From assembly GCA_017506865.1 (NCBI GenBank), contig JAFCMP010000060.1:62001-126000 (forward strand): a stretch of 64,000 nt of DNA, given 5' to 3'. Position numbers and translations under genes: made by a program. The notes under the pieces were generated by a model. It had not been told where the DNA came from, ran no database searches, and worked only from the letters and a program-made list of their open reading frames with translations. This DNA comes from Tribonema minus (taxonomy: Eukaryota; Sar; Xanthophyceae; Tribonematales; Tribonemataceae). Shown piece after piece: positions 22,248 through 32,693 of the stretch; the stretch's first letter is position 1, and every line of letters starts with the position of its first letter.

Positions 22248-25200
22248 TCAGCAGCAGCCGCCGCTGGTGGCGCCACCTGAGACTTGTGCGGAGGGCGTGA
22301 GCTTGGTGCCGCCCTTGGCACCTGCGGTGGGCTGCGTCTTCATACGCCCCTGCTTGCGGCGCATGCAGAGGCAGCGTGCAGAGGCGCGTCAGGTGCAATG
22401 CGCAAACATAACCATGCGGTTGCAATGAGCTGCGCAGCGCCCGCGTCGCTGTATCGCGTTTAACGAGAGAAAGCGACACCGCGCGCATGGGACCCGTGGC
22501 GTGCCACTGCGGGCGGTGATGGCGAGCTTCCCCCTGCTCCAGGTACCGCAGACGAGTCTTGCGCAATTTCTGCAAGCACGCACTGTTGTGTGCCAGGCTG
22601 TACCACGCCCCCATCGCAGCCCAGTTTCAGCGAATGATATGCGGATAAGCGAGCGCGCAAATGACCATACCAACTGCGCATTGTGCACGTGTACACAATA
22701 CGCGCACAACCAGCGACGCCGCGTGTCACCCAGCGCTCCGCTACGGGCGGCCAACCTGCATGCGCGTCTCCAGAGCGCGTTGCAGTTGCGCGTTGCGCCC
22801 GTAGTCGTTTCCATCGTGGTACAGCAGCATTGCGAGGCTGTGCGCTGCAGGCGCGCCGCAGCCCGACACGCGCGCACACGTCAAAGCTTCACGCCATGCA
22901 AAAGACGGCACGATGGCGGCGCCCCCCGCACGATCTCCCGAGGCAATCCACATGTACTCCACAGAGCGTATGCATGCACGCACCTTGATGGCGGCGGACA
23001 TTGTCATGAACGCGGAGTCGACGTTCGTCGCGTTCTTGGCGGACGTCTCCAGGAACTCAATGCCCAGCGAGTCCGCAAACTCCTTCGCCTCCTCCGTGGT
23101 CACCGCGCGCTTGGCCTGCAAAGTGGCAAGCAGCGGAGAGTCACCGCAAGGCGAATTGAGCGCTGCCGGCCAATGGCGCGAGCGGGATGGTCCCGTAGCG
23201 CATGTGATCGAGACGTTGAAGTTTGAGGGTTGAAGCTAGGGTCAGGCGTTATCTTAACCCCGACCTGAGCGCAGCATGACAGCGCTGCGATTGTAGGACG
23301 TGCGCTGCGCAGTGCAGACCCAGTCTTGGATTTGCGCTGCAGAGTCCCAAAGCGGGCGGCTGCTACGCAGCCAGGGTTGGTATGTATGCATGCAGCGCGC
23401 TACGGCACATGAATCAGGAATGACTCGTGGTGGCATGTAGCACTTCAACAAAACTCCGCAATGCAGAGGCGTGCTTCAAAGAGTGATGGGGGGGGGGAGG
23501 GAAGGGGGGGGGCAGACGTGTCTACTCGAGGCACGCACATGCACACAAGCCTGCGCCTGAATATGCGCAAACTGTAAACCCCTGCTGAAGTGTGCACACA
23601 AGACTCGCACGAAGCACGCACAACGTTCGCCTGCCTCTAAGAACACAGACTGCCCTGCCATGCTGACCAGCAAGACACCGGCAAGTACGCGGCGGCGCGG
23701 GCAACTGCAACTTCAACTCGCGCGCCGCGCCCCCGCACCTCCAGGTCGCTCTTGTTCCCGACCAGCAGCTTGTTGACGTTCTCGCACGCGTAGCGGTCGA
23801 TCTCGTGCAGCCACTGCTTGACGTTCTGGAACGAATCGCGGTCCGTGACGTCGTACACGACAATGATGCCGTGCGCGCCGCGGTAGTAGCTCGACGTGAT
23901 GGTGCGGAACCGCTCCTGGCCCGCCGTGTCCCAGATCTACGGGGGGCGGGCGGGGGGAGGGGGGGGGGGAAGTGGGGGGGGGGCTTGCGCGCACGGCGTG
24001 TGAAGTCGAGCAGGAATAAACAGGTTGAGCCCACTGCCGCTGTTCATCAGCGCTGCCGCAGTCTGTTGCTGAGCGCTGCCGCTCTTTTCTGCGCGCTGAG
24101 CGCTGGTGCACTGCTTGTTGAGCGCTGCTGCTCTCCTTCCTGAGCGCTGCTGCCCTCTTCTGCTGAGCGCTGCTGCCCTCTTCTGCTGCGAGCTGCCTCT
24201 CACGACGTCGTAACTGCTGCTCCAGCGCACGCGACCCCCCCAGATCCCCCCAAGCGGTCCGTCAGCAGAGTGTGAAACGCCCCCGATGGCGCACCGCCCA
24301 AGTCCAAATCCGAAATGCTGTGATGCAGTGAGACGGGGGCTGCGTGTGCGCGGGTCATGCAGTGGCAGCGCTCAACAGTGCGACGCGCAGCCGTTTGGCG
24401 CACCGCCAATACCGTACACAATGTAGCAGAGCGTGGCTGCGCATAGGCGGCCACGGACGCTGGGACGGCGGTCGTTGCGGCTGTCGCTGGTTGTGCAATG
24501 CCGCGATGCTTGCGAGGGGCTCGTTGCGCTAACCCTACGCCTAACCCTATCTCAACCCATCCCTGCTCCTGACCCTCCTGAAGGTTTCATGTCCGCATGC
24601 CAATAGACACCTCAGGCTGCCAACAAGGCAGAGTCCTTCAGCAGGTATGCGCACAGGGAGCTTGACAACAGTGCAAAGACCGTAGCTGTGCAAGGCAGCT
24701 ACCACTGAAGATCGCGCACCGAAACGTTGTACTGATGAGTGCACGGCATCACATGGTGTGGTGCACTCATGCGGCCGACAGGAACATGGCGTGTGGAAGC
24801 ACAAAACACCTCCGAACTACATGGAATGTGCAGGCGAATGATGAAGGCCAAGCCAGTACATGCCTTGTGATGGCAGCACAGTTCACCAGCTCATCAGCCG
24901 CCACCAGCGCCCGTGCGAGCACGTCGAGTCAACAACGCACCCAAGCCTTCCACCTCACCTGTAATTTTATCGTCTTCGAGTCCAGCTCGATGGTGCGGAT
25001 TTTCTGGTGGCGCAAGCAGCGTAGGTTGCACAGGCCACTTTCGGTCAGCACGAAACACCACACTGATTTCGCTTCAAGCTTTGTGACATGTCGATGGCAG
25101 CTGTAAAGCGCTTTTGTCATCGCAATGGATACGAGCCTTCAACGGCCGGCAAACTTGTAAAGACCTTTTTGACAGCACGGCGGACCAGAACTGATGTGAC

Positions 25201-26064
25201 CAAGATGTATGTCCCTCGCAGGCAGCAGCTGTTTTACTGACGTGACAAACACATCTGATGCGGGCTTGCAGTGGTCAGAGAAGGCAGAGCAGTGTGTCTG
25301 CAGCGACTTAAAGCAAACCGACAGCAAAGAGCGCCTTTAGCGGTAGCCATCATCAGTGCATTGTGAGCAAAGCGAGCAGCGCCGCGTTACACCAACACCC
25401 CAGGAAAAGCGGCATGTAATAGCAATAGACCAAGAGTGGTCCACTGCTCTTGCTCGCTTGGCCTTCTTGGCTTGCTCCCAAGCAGTGATGCGCTAGGTGT
25501 CATGGAGCACACGTTGCAGAACCTCTGAAGCGCGCTTAAAAAGCGTGCTATGAGGAGACATGCATACAGAGAGGACTCACGAAGTCGACGCCAATTGTGG
25601 AGATGTAGCTCTCCGTGTAGGTGTCATCCGCGAAGCGCAGCAGCAGGCAGGACTTTCCAACACCGCTGTCCCCGATGAGGAGCAGCTTAAATAGGTAGTC
25701 GCTGCGGAGGTGCACATTGGCGAGTAAAACGATCCACACGTGTCAAGATCGAGCTTGCCAATGCAAAACGGCAGATGCAAAGCACGCACCGACAGACACA
25801 TTGTTCAAACACCGATTCAAGCGTGCTGTTGGCGAAGACACTTTGTGAATAGCGTCTCAATAGTCGTCGCCCATGCATGCACATCGGCGGCAGAGCTGAA
25901 GGTCCGCGCCGACCTACTCCGGCCCCCTTCCAGCACCCAGGATTCTTAATGTCGCCAACTCAAGCACTCTAGATATAACGTCGATGTAAGACCAGCAGTG
26001 ATACATGCACCAGATAGCGATAATTCTCCTTGAGCTCCGAGTCCACTCACTATTCCGGGTTCAT
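22248..26064 (-). CDS. RAB1: Rab1/RabD-type small GTPase, 6 exons, complete
   Basis: Exons in transcript order: 26064-26051, 25701-25581, 25003-24959, 23936-23739, 23115-22984, 22349-22248 (612 nt, 203 residues, the usual Rab1 length). The 14-nt first exon encodes MNPE plus two bases of Tyr, giving the classic N-terminus [15 protein letters not shown]. Seen in order: P-loop GDSGVGKS, switch I with [24 protein letters not shown], the DTAGQE motif, NKSDL base recognition, ETSAKNATN, and a C-terminal GGCC double-cysteine prenylation site. The family drives ER-to-Golgi vesicle traffic. All introns are GT-AG and all phases close. A G-run on the plus strand at 23941-23990 is a C-tract on the coding strand just before exon 4. 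I see no defects. Confidence 0.97.
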
Positions 26065-26360
26065 CGCCTCCTAGCGCTGCTCTTTCGCCTGCTGCGACTG
26101 CAGTTGGGCGGGCTCACGTCTCTTGGGCCAGCTGCCTTCTCCGAAGCTGCTGTGTGAAGACGGCACAAAGACCTTCTCTGCTCTCTGGGAGTTCCGGCCA
26201 CGCTGTCCTGCTCTAGCTCCCTGAGTCCGTGCCCGTCTCTCCCTGTGTCACGTCGTCGTTAGAGGTGGTCGGCTGTGAACTGCATTAATAAGCAGCAACT
26301 AGAAAGCAAACCGATATCCGAGCTCGTCATAGTATCATACAATGTGCACTTTTTATTAAA
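26065..26360 (-). promoter_or_regulatory. Upstream region of Rab1
   Basis: About 300 bp between the Rab1 ATG and the first retroelement fragment. It should contain the Rab1 promoter and 5' UTR. I recognise no core element. The pyrimidine-rich stretch at 26070-26260 is not coding in any frame. Confidence 0.3.
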
Positions 26361-26712
26361 TGTGCCATTCGTGCAGGAGTCGTACGGATGGTTGGGCAAG
26401 CAGACAAGCCTTTTTGTTTAGGAGTTGGCAATGCACTCAGCACTGTGCTCAGGGGGGGGGAAGGCAGATGTGTTACGCAAGGCCGGGTTAGCTAAGCGTC
26501 AGATCCACATTGAGCTGAGCATATCGCCGGCGCGGGAGTTGGCGGAGCGCGTCATGGCATACACACGTGGAGCGCGAATGCTGGGCTGTGTTGCGGCGCC
26601 GGTATCCAAACTCCTAGGGCACAGCGCAGACTAGGCTGCTGCGTTGACGCAAGCTTTTCGATTGCATAGGCAACCCGGCCTCCCTTGGGCCTTTATAAAT
26701 ACAAGTCCATAC
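26361..26712 (+). mobile_element. Truncated 3' end of retrotransposon family 1
   Basis: Nearly identical to the 3' end of the element at 18026-21247, in the opposite orientation. It retains the last about 69 codons (26425-26634, ending '...KLLGHSAD'), with one change turning a Lys codon into TAG just upstream. It ends '...CAAGTCCATAC' followed by GTAC. The flanks are near-identical runs: 'CACTTTTTATTAA' on the left (26347-26359) and 'TACTTTTTATTAA' on the right, as if it had inserted into the tail of another element. Confidence 0.88.
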
Positions 26713-27287
26713 GTACTTTTTATTAATTCTCGCTCAGGGCGCGAAAAAGCCCAGATGATTGGCATCTAGCTGTAAGGAATCTACATGTCGTATGACAGTC
26801 TGAAAGTGTCGCAACGACAACCACTCAAACGCCGCCGCCGCCAAATGGCATCTCGGGGTCCTCCCCTACGTCCTCCTCCATGTGCCCGCCCCCCCTGGAT
26901 TCTGCCATGTGTGTCATGACACGGCCAGAGTACGCCATGTGGAGCGCTGCCATGTGTACTTTTATTATATTCCACAATGTGTACTTTTATTAATTTCGCT
27001 TCGCAAGGGGCGCGAAAAGCCCTCTCTTTGGATGTGCACTCAATGCAACATTCCTTCTCCGAACAGAGACTCAAACGCAGACAGGCTTCCCCCTCTTCAC
27101 ACTACCAACAATGTGTACTTTTTATTAATTCTCGCTCAGGGCGCGGAAAAGCCCAGATAATTGGCATCTAGCTGTTAGGAATCTACATGCCGTATGACAG
27201 TCTGAAAGTGTCCCAACGACAACCACTCAAACGCCACCGCCGCCAAATGGCAATGTGTACTTTTATTAATTTCGCTTCAATGTGTAC
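26713..27287 (-). mobile_element. Stack of truncated retroelement 3' ends joined at GTAC
   Basis: Five minus-oriented fragments lie head to tail. 26717-26950 is the 3' UTR plus C-terminal codons of family 2. 26960-26975 is the last bases of a family with tail '...GGAATATAATAAAA'. 26985-27109 is a variant tail. 27119-27251 is family 2 again. 27261-27278 is a mere 18-nt tail. On the element strand each ends in AATAAAA/AATAAAAA directly followed by GTAC. AATGTGTAC occurs at 26976-26984, 27110-27118, 27252-27260 and 27279-27287, and CATGTGTAC at 26951-26959, so every junction repeats the same target. Confidence 0.82.
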
Positions 27288-27449
27288 ACCTTCAGACCGG
27301 GGAAACAGTTTGCGTACACTGACCATGTTGCCAGCATCTTTGAGCGCGTAGTACCACAACAGCTGTTGTGATAGCCCGACAACGAGAAGTCGCATGTGCT
27401 GAGGGATCTGCAACCTAATGCCACCAGTACAGCTGTAGCGTCTTGCATC
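27288..27449. other. Unassigned 160-bp segment inside the retroelement cluster
   Basis: Non-repetitive within this window. It may be original host DNA, or the body of a fourth element whose relatives are not here. No coding potential recognised. Confidence 0.3.
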
Positions 27450-27453
27450 GTAC

Positions 27454-28106
27454 TTTTTATTAATTCTCGCTCAGGGCGCGAAAAAGCCCAGATGATTGGC
27501 ATCTAGCTGTAAGGAATCTACATGTCGTATGACAGTCTGAAAGTGTCGCAACGACAACCACTCAAACGCCGCCGCCGCCAAATGGCATCTCGGGGTCCTC
27601 CCCTACGTCCTCCTCCATGTGCCCCCCCCCCCTGGATTCTGCCATGTGTGTCATGACACGGCCAGAGTACGCCATGTGGAGCGCTGCCGACAGTGCCGAG
27701 CGTAAGCGCGCCAGGGCGATGCCCTTGAGAGCTTTAGGGCGCGCTCCTCCGGGCACTGACATCCTGCTGGCATACTCCGTCGCCACAGCCTCCAGCAGCT
27801 TCCGCCCCTGCTCCCCGATGCTGCCAAATGACCCTATTGCCAAAGTGGCAAGTTTGTAGCAATTCTCATCATAATGACCAGAATAGTGGGTAGTCTTGGC
27901 GGCCTCTTGGTCGCGGCAGCATCGCTCGGGGTCTGCTGCAGTCTTCGCCGCCCGCGACGCCACCTGTGCCTCGAAGCAGGTAACGTCCACCATGAGCGGT
28001 TGGTGGCGTGTCGGGTCGTCGTAGCCGGTCACCGGGAAGGCGTCGGCAGGCAGCACGATGTCCATCCTGCCTCTGTGATGAAACTTACCCCCAGCATTTA
28101 CAACAT
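27454..28106 (-). mobile_element. Truncated retrotransposon family 2, C-terminal nuclease-like part
   Basis: Minus-strand copy with the C-terminal about 180 residues of a pol protein (27562-28106) and a 3' UTR ending AATTAATAAAAA|GTAC (27450-27453). The protein part has 'RMDIVLPADAF' and 'LMVDVTCFEAQVASRAA', then 'THYSGHYDENCYKLATLA', like the nuclease end of LINE-type polyproteins. The RT part is missing, so the copy is strongly 5'-truncated. It abuts a plus-oriented copy at 28107. Confidence 0.82.
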
Positions 28107-28259
28107 GTAGGGGAGGGCCCCGAGATGCCATTTGGCGGCGGCGGCGTTTGAGTGGTTGTCGTTGCGACACTTTCAGACTGTCATACGACATGTAGATTCC
28201 TTACAGCTAGATGCCAATCATCTGGGCTTTTTCGCGCCCTGAGCGAGAATTAATAAAAA
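28107..28259 (+). mobile_element. Truncated family 2 copy, inverted against its neighbour
   Basis: The last codons ('EMPFGGGGV', stop) plus 3' UTR of family 2 in plus orientation, ending AATAAAAA then GTAC (28260-28263). With the copy at 27454-28106 it forms an inverted repeat of about 150 bp arms whose two 3' ends point outward, each against a GTAC. Confidence 0.85.
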
Positions 28260-28368
28260 GTACTGGGGGTGACTTTTATGACATGATCCAGAAGTGTTGC
28301 AATAGCAGCAGGTGAAGTGTTCAGCGTAAGCAGCAGCAGCGGAAATCCAGCCACGCCTGCAGGGACAA

Positions 28369-28519
28369 CGAACCCCATATTTGGGCCAGCCTGGCCCAAA
28401 TATCTCGTGGGCCAGGTAGGCCACGTTACTGAGAACTGCGCTGCTGCCGCACCCCGAAGAGACACTCATTGTGCCCCAGCAAAGCGCCCCTGGTGGCGTA
28501 CGACAGCTACTACACCAGC
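28369..28519 (+). repeat. Left terminal inverted repeat with internal hairpin
   Basis: Matches the reverse complement of 30303-30450 with few differences. Near its outer end is a palindrome at 28376-28402: arms ATATTTGGGCCA and TGGCCCAAATAT around GCC. Confidence 0.82.
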
Positions 28520-28827
28520 AGAGCGTTGGCGGATGGGGCGAGGCTTGCAGAGCTTGATACACTGACAACTTTTGAGGCCTTGGCGATCGCCACAGCTCTC
28601 CAGGTGCGGCGTCACGCGAAATGCACCTCTCACTGCGCCAACCGCACTACTGCTTGTCTGTGTGTTCACGTTGGACAAGTTGCTTGTGCACCATTGAGTG
28701 AAGCACACAGCGCCAAGCAACGCATCAAGTTACGTACATTTATAAGATGCGCTTTGATCCTGCGTGAGCACAAAACGTATTCGCTTTTGCTGAATTCAGT
28801 TCCTGTTGTGGCGCCACAGATCCTGAG

Positions 28828-30301
28828 ATGGAACAGCTCCAGGAACTGTCAGCGCCTTCGTTACAGACTGCTGCGGTCCACAACGTGACAGACGCTGAGG
28901 TACGTGTCTGGTTCCTCTGTTAAGGAGTGTATATACCTATCTGTATTGCAATACTTGCCTTGATCTGTACAGCATCCCTGCCTGATAGCTTTGCTGTTTT
29001 CTGCCTCGCCATTTTCAGGTCTGTGCTGGCCTCAACAGCAGGCTGTTTGCAACCCGGCAGCATGCCATCGATGCGGTGCAGACGTATGCTGCCAGTGCTG
29101 GCTTCAAGGTATACTGCAAGAGCAAACAACGCAGCCCTCCTCTGTTCTGGATTATCTGCCATTGTGCTCGCAAACCACCTCGCAAGCGCTCAGAGACGCA
29201 CCCAGAAGCGCAGCGTCGTGCAGTCGCAAGCACATGCATCAAGTGCGAGTGCAAGTGGCTTGTAAAGCTCAGACAACAGTCAGTGCCAAAGGAGCAGCAC
29301 ACAGCACCAGATGAGAACTCATGCCAGAATGCCAGCCACGAGCCACCATGGGTAATTTCCGAACTCACATCATTCCACGAGGGCCACAATCACGCGCTGA
29401 GTGCCATGACTGAACCGGTGGCGCCACCTGGTAATACAGGTCGCATCATCACCAGGGAAGACCTCACAGATGACATCATCCAGAACGTCAGGAACTGGAG
29501 TGCCGCACCAACTATGAGTGTCAAGGTGCTTCAGCAGACTGTCGTGACTCATCATTTCGGTGGTGACTTCACAGCGGTTTTTGATAAATCAGCTCTCGCC
29601 CTGCTGAACAACACAAAAGCTGACGTCAGAGCACGCATTGCATCCACCAAGGGTGATAGCAAAGAGTTCATCGCAGCGCTCTGCGAGGTGAAGGCCAACG
29701 GAGGATACGCATCATACGACCTTCAGGAGGACTGCACGTTCAGGCGCGCTTTTTGGGCTACTCAGGAGCAGGTCGAGCGCGCTATGGAATTTGGCCTAGA
29801 TGTAATCCAACAGGTATGCTGCTGCTACTGCACCGGTGATGCTTCCATGGCTGCTGCACTCAACTCGTGCAGCATCATGACGTACCTAGTCTCAAGGCAG
29901 TATACTTTGTCCCTCTTGCCACCCCATGGTCTGAATGTTTTGACGATGTACTGTATGTAATTGCCAGTGCGCTGCAATTGACTGGTGTCACCGTTTCATT
30001 GTCATCGCTTACTACTTGATCAGCAGCTGCCTCTGGAAAACCCAGCACCAATGCGGTCACAGTGTGCACACTGAAACTCATATTTGCCCAAATGATTTGG
30101 CTCAGCTACATTCGCACACCATGATGGAGGTGGTCATCAACGGCTCATTGGAAATTATCGCTGTATGACGAAATGACAACACATCATGTTCCGCTCAACT
30201 TCTATGCTTTTGTGCCGCCTGTGCAGGACTGCACTTTTGGCACCACCAAGTATGGCCTGCCACTGAGCGTGATCGTTGGCGTGAACGGCGAGAGCAAGTG
30301 A
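28828..30301 (+). CDS. FAR1/MULE-like transposase, truncated after the first catalytic Asp region
   Basis: Exons 28828-28899, 29019-29813 and 30227 onward, with GT-AG borders and phase 0. The short first exon (ATG at 28828) is the least certain. Exon 2 opens with the FAR1-type DNA-binding pattern: 'RQHAIDAVQTYAASAGFKV', a CxC/H region and 'FHEGHNH'. It continues through a spacer to 'RAFWATQEQVERAMEFG'. Exon 3 has 'DCTFGTTKYGLPLSVIVGVN', the MULE motif that carries the first Asp of the DDE triad. It then meets TGA (30299-30301) or a donor (AA|GTGAGC), and the right inverted repeat begins. The second and third acidic residues and the zinc finger are absent. This is best read as a transposase remnant, not a domesticated FAR1-type regulator. 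Confidence 0.75.
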
Positions 30302-30302
30302 G

Positions 30303-30450
30303 CAGTAGCTGTCGTACGCCACCAGGGGCGCTTTGCTGGGGCACAATGAGTGTCTCTTCGGGGTGCGGCAGCAGCGCAGTTCTCAGCAGATGACGTGGCC
30401 TACCTGGCCCACGAGATATTTGGGCCAGGCTGGCCCAAATATGGGGTTCG
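30303..30450 (-). repeat. Right terminal inverted repeat with internal hairpin
   Basis: Reverse-complement partner of 28369-28519, including the same 12-bp-arm palindrome (about 30416-30443). It begins right at the truncation point of the transposase frame. Confidence 0.82.
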
Positions 30451-30470
30451 CCTGTTCGGCAGGGACAACG

Positions 30471-31039
30471 GTGCATCGCTGAAGTGTTGATCGCATGTCT
30501 TGCAGGCTTGCATACGCATGCGCATACATGCGTCCACATCTGCCGCCTTGCCTCGGCGTTCATCAGTCAAACGCTCAAATTATACATGCAACGTGCAGCA
30601 CAGCACATGGAGTGCCCATGTGGAAACGGCTGCAATGCCCATGTACTAGTAGAAACGTACTGCAACCTAGATGAGCAGCTGCGAAGCATACTTGGGGCAC
30701 AAACATGGATGGCCACCAGTCCCTCCATTAATGCAAAGCAAAAACATGGATGGCCACCAGTCCCTCCATCAATGCAAGGCAAGCTGGTCGCACCACGACC
30801 GGATAGCTGTAACAAGGTACGCACAACGTCTGATGACATGGCCCAGCAACGCGGAGCATAGTGCGGCTACCATGTGAGACAGACATATGCTGTGCCTCAG
30901 GGACAAAGCAAACCAACACAGAGCGTTGAAGGAAGTAAACATCGGATAATGCCTGCATATATCTTGCGCGGTAAATGCGCAGGGCAAGCAAACGGCGACG
31001 CTCCGCTGCGGCGATCACCAGCACCGGTGTGCCACAGCT
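30471..31039. other. Spacer with a 40-bp tandem duplication
   Basis: No gene is supported. A unit beginning AAACATGGATGGCCACCAGT is present twice in tandem at 30701-30740 and 30741-30781 with three differences. Confidence 0.6.
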
Positions 31040-32552
31040 TCAGTAATGCACAGCGCCGCGCGCCTGCGCAGTCGCCACGCTGCGCTGCAGCTGCTTGTAC
31101 TGCGACCTACACGCCTTGCTGCACGGGCAGCCATTTGCCAGCGCCCACTCCACCGCTCGCATCATCTTGATCGTCAGCTCCGAAACTGGCCCGCCGCTCC
31201 ACAGGAGAAACAGTAGGGTCGCCTCTCCGGTCCATGGGCAGCCTTCGGCGCGCGCCCACTGCAGCACCTCCAGGTGACCCCTTTCGGCCGCCGATCTGCA
31301 GACGGTGACGTGCCACGGGCACTTGCGCGCCCGCAGCCACCGCAGGGTGTCGAGTCGCCCCTCCGCGGCGGCGCCCGCGCACGCGCGCGGGCCGCAGGGG
31401 CTGCCGATCGCGTACAGCCACGCCAGCACGTCCGTATGGCCTCCTTCCGCGGCCACCGCGTCGCTCGTGCAAGGGGCAGCCGTTTGCGTGCGCCCACTGC
31501 AGGAGCTGGAGGTGGCCGTACTGCGCCGCGGAGAACGACGTGAAGGAGCTCCACGGGCAGCCGTGGCCCCGCGCGTATTGGAGCATGCGCAGATGGCCGC
31601 CCCGCGCGGCGCTGCCGCACGTCGCCGCATTCCACTCGCACCCAGCGTCGCGCGCCCACGTCAGCACCTCCAGGTGCCCCCCGGCAGCCGCCGCAGCGCA
31701 TGTGCTCTGACTCACGGGGCACCCGTCGGCACGCATGCGCTGGAGCACCTCCAGGTGCCCGCTGCGCGCCGCCGCTGCGCTCGTGCCCGAGTTCCACTGG
31801 AACCCTTGAGCGCGCAGCCACTGCAGCATCGCATAGTCTCCGCGCGCCGCAGCAGCGGCACACAAGTAAAAAAATCGGTAGCTGCCATCGCCCTGACTCG
31901 TGCACTGTGCGTGTGCGTACTGCACCGCTTCTAAAGTGCCGCAGTCAGCGGCGTGCTTCAGGAGCCTGGCGTGGTTGCACCCATGTGCGACTGACCACTG
32001 AGCCAGCGGCACGGATGCAACCATGGCTCGCGTGGCGGTCACCTTCCGGCAATGGGCCCGCCCCCTCTGCTGCATGCTCTCGGCATACAGCGCGCGCCAC
32101 CCGGCGCTCACGGATGAGAGCTGGAGGTAGTGGCCGTGCGGGAGGAACGCGAAGATCTGCATCCACGTGTCTAAGGGTATGAGAGCAGAGAGGGTGCTTG
32201 AGGTCAGCCAGCGCGCTGTCCTTGCCGGCCAGCAGTAGAAAAGAATGCACCGTACTGCATATAGCGCTGAGGGCCGAGCGCGTGTGAATTGTCGTTCAAT
32301 GCTGTCTGGGTGAAAATCCGAACCTCGCACAGACAGATTTCAAGCACCACATAGGCTTTAAGCATGTAATTTTCAAACCGCAGGGCGTCTGAGGGTGCGG
32401 TGCCTGTCGCGCGGATGAATCAAGACAACGAGCGTTTGCCGGATCTGAAAATCTCTCCCCTCCTTACCATGTTGCTGTTGGGTCGCTACGGCCTTGGCGT
32501 CGCAGGAGGATGAGAGGGCGAGCAAACGAGCTGTCTTTCGCGTTGCCACCAT
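31040..32552 (-). CDS. F-box / ankyrin-repeat protein, 2 exons, with a frameshift
   Basis: Exon 1 is 32552-32468 (ATG in good context, 28 codons plus one base); exon 2 is 32170-31040. The junction restores 'QQQHDTWMQIFAFLPHG', an F-box-like segment ('IFAFLPHGHYLQLSSVSAGW'). After it come about nine ankyrin-type repeats of the algal pattern 'GHLEVLQRMRADGCPVS' and 'STCAAAAAGGHLEVLTWA'. At about 31470 the frame breaks after 'HANGCPLHE' and continues one base shifted as 'SDAVAAEGGHTDVLAWL' to the stop at 31040. F-box proteins usually recruit substrates to SCF ubiquitin ligases, with the ankyrins binding the target. The shift is one net base and nothing else has decayed, so it is either a fresh lesion or a base-call error. 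No intron fits there. Confidence 0.75.
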
Positions 32553-32693
32553 GCCTCTGTTCGCCGTCAACACTTTCGCCAAAAACTGCACTTGAAGTTG
32601 AACCCTTGTGAACTAACCGCCACTTTCGACTGCAGCCAGGCGAGGGAGGCAGCAATCTAATCAAAGGCTGCGCCTGGCAGCTCATCCTGTAAC
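32553..32693. promoter_or_regulatory. Divergent promoter region, ankyrin gene and coiled-coil gene
   Basis: Only 141 bp separate the two start codons, so the promoters and 5' UTRs must overlap or be very short. No named element recognised. Confidence 0.4.

Larger units (their letters stand above)
28369..30459 (+). mobile_element. MULE-type DNA transposon, internally deleted
   Basis: Inverted repeats of about 150 bp (about 28369-28519 and 30303-30450) enclose a transposase fragment. The direct repeat CAGGGACAACG lies just outside each end (28360-28370 and 30460-30470), like the 9-11 bp target duplications of Mutator-like elements, although the right end has about 9 extra bases next to it. Only 2.1 kb is left, and the right repeat starts where the transposase catalytic domain should go on, so the element is probably non-autonomous now. 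Confidence 0.68.

Noticed and set aside
21963..22280. Pro-rich plus-strand gene at the C tracts
   Set aside because: The frame is generated by homopolymer runs and overlaps the last Rab1 exon on the other strand.
28469..28602. Possible first transposase exon over the left inverted repeat ('ALADGARLAELDTLTT...')
   Set aside because: Opens with GTG inside the repeat, and its donor does not join the next exon in frame.
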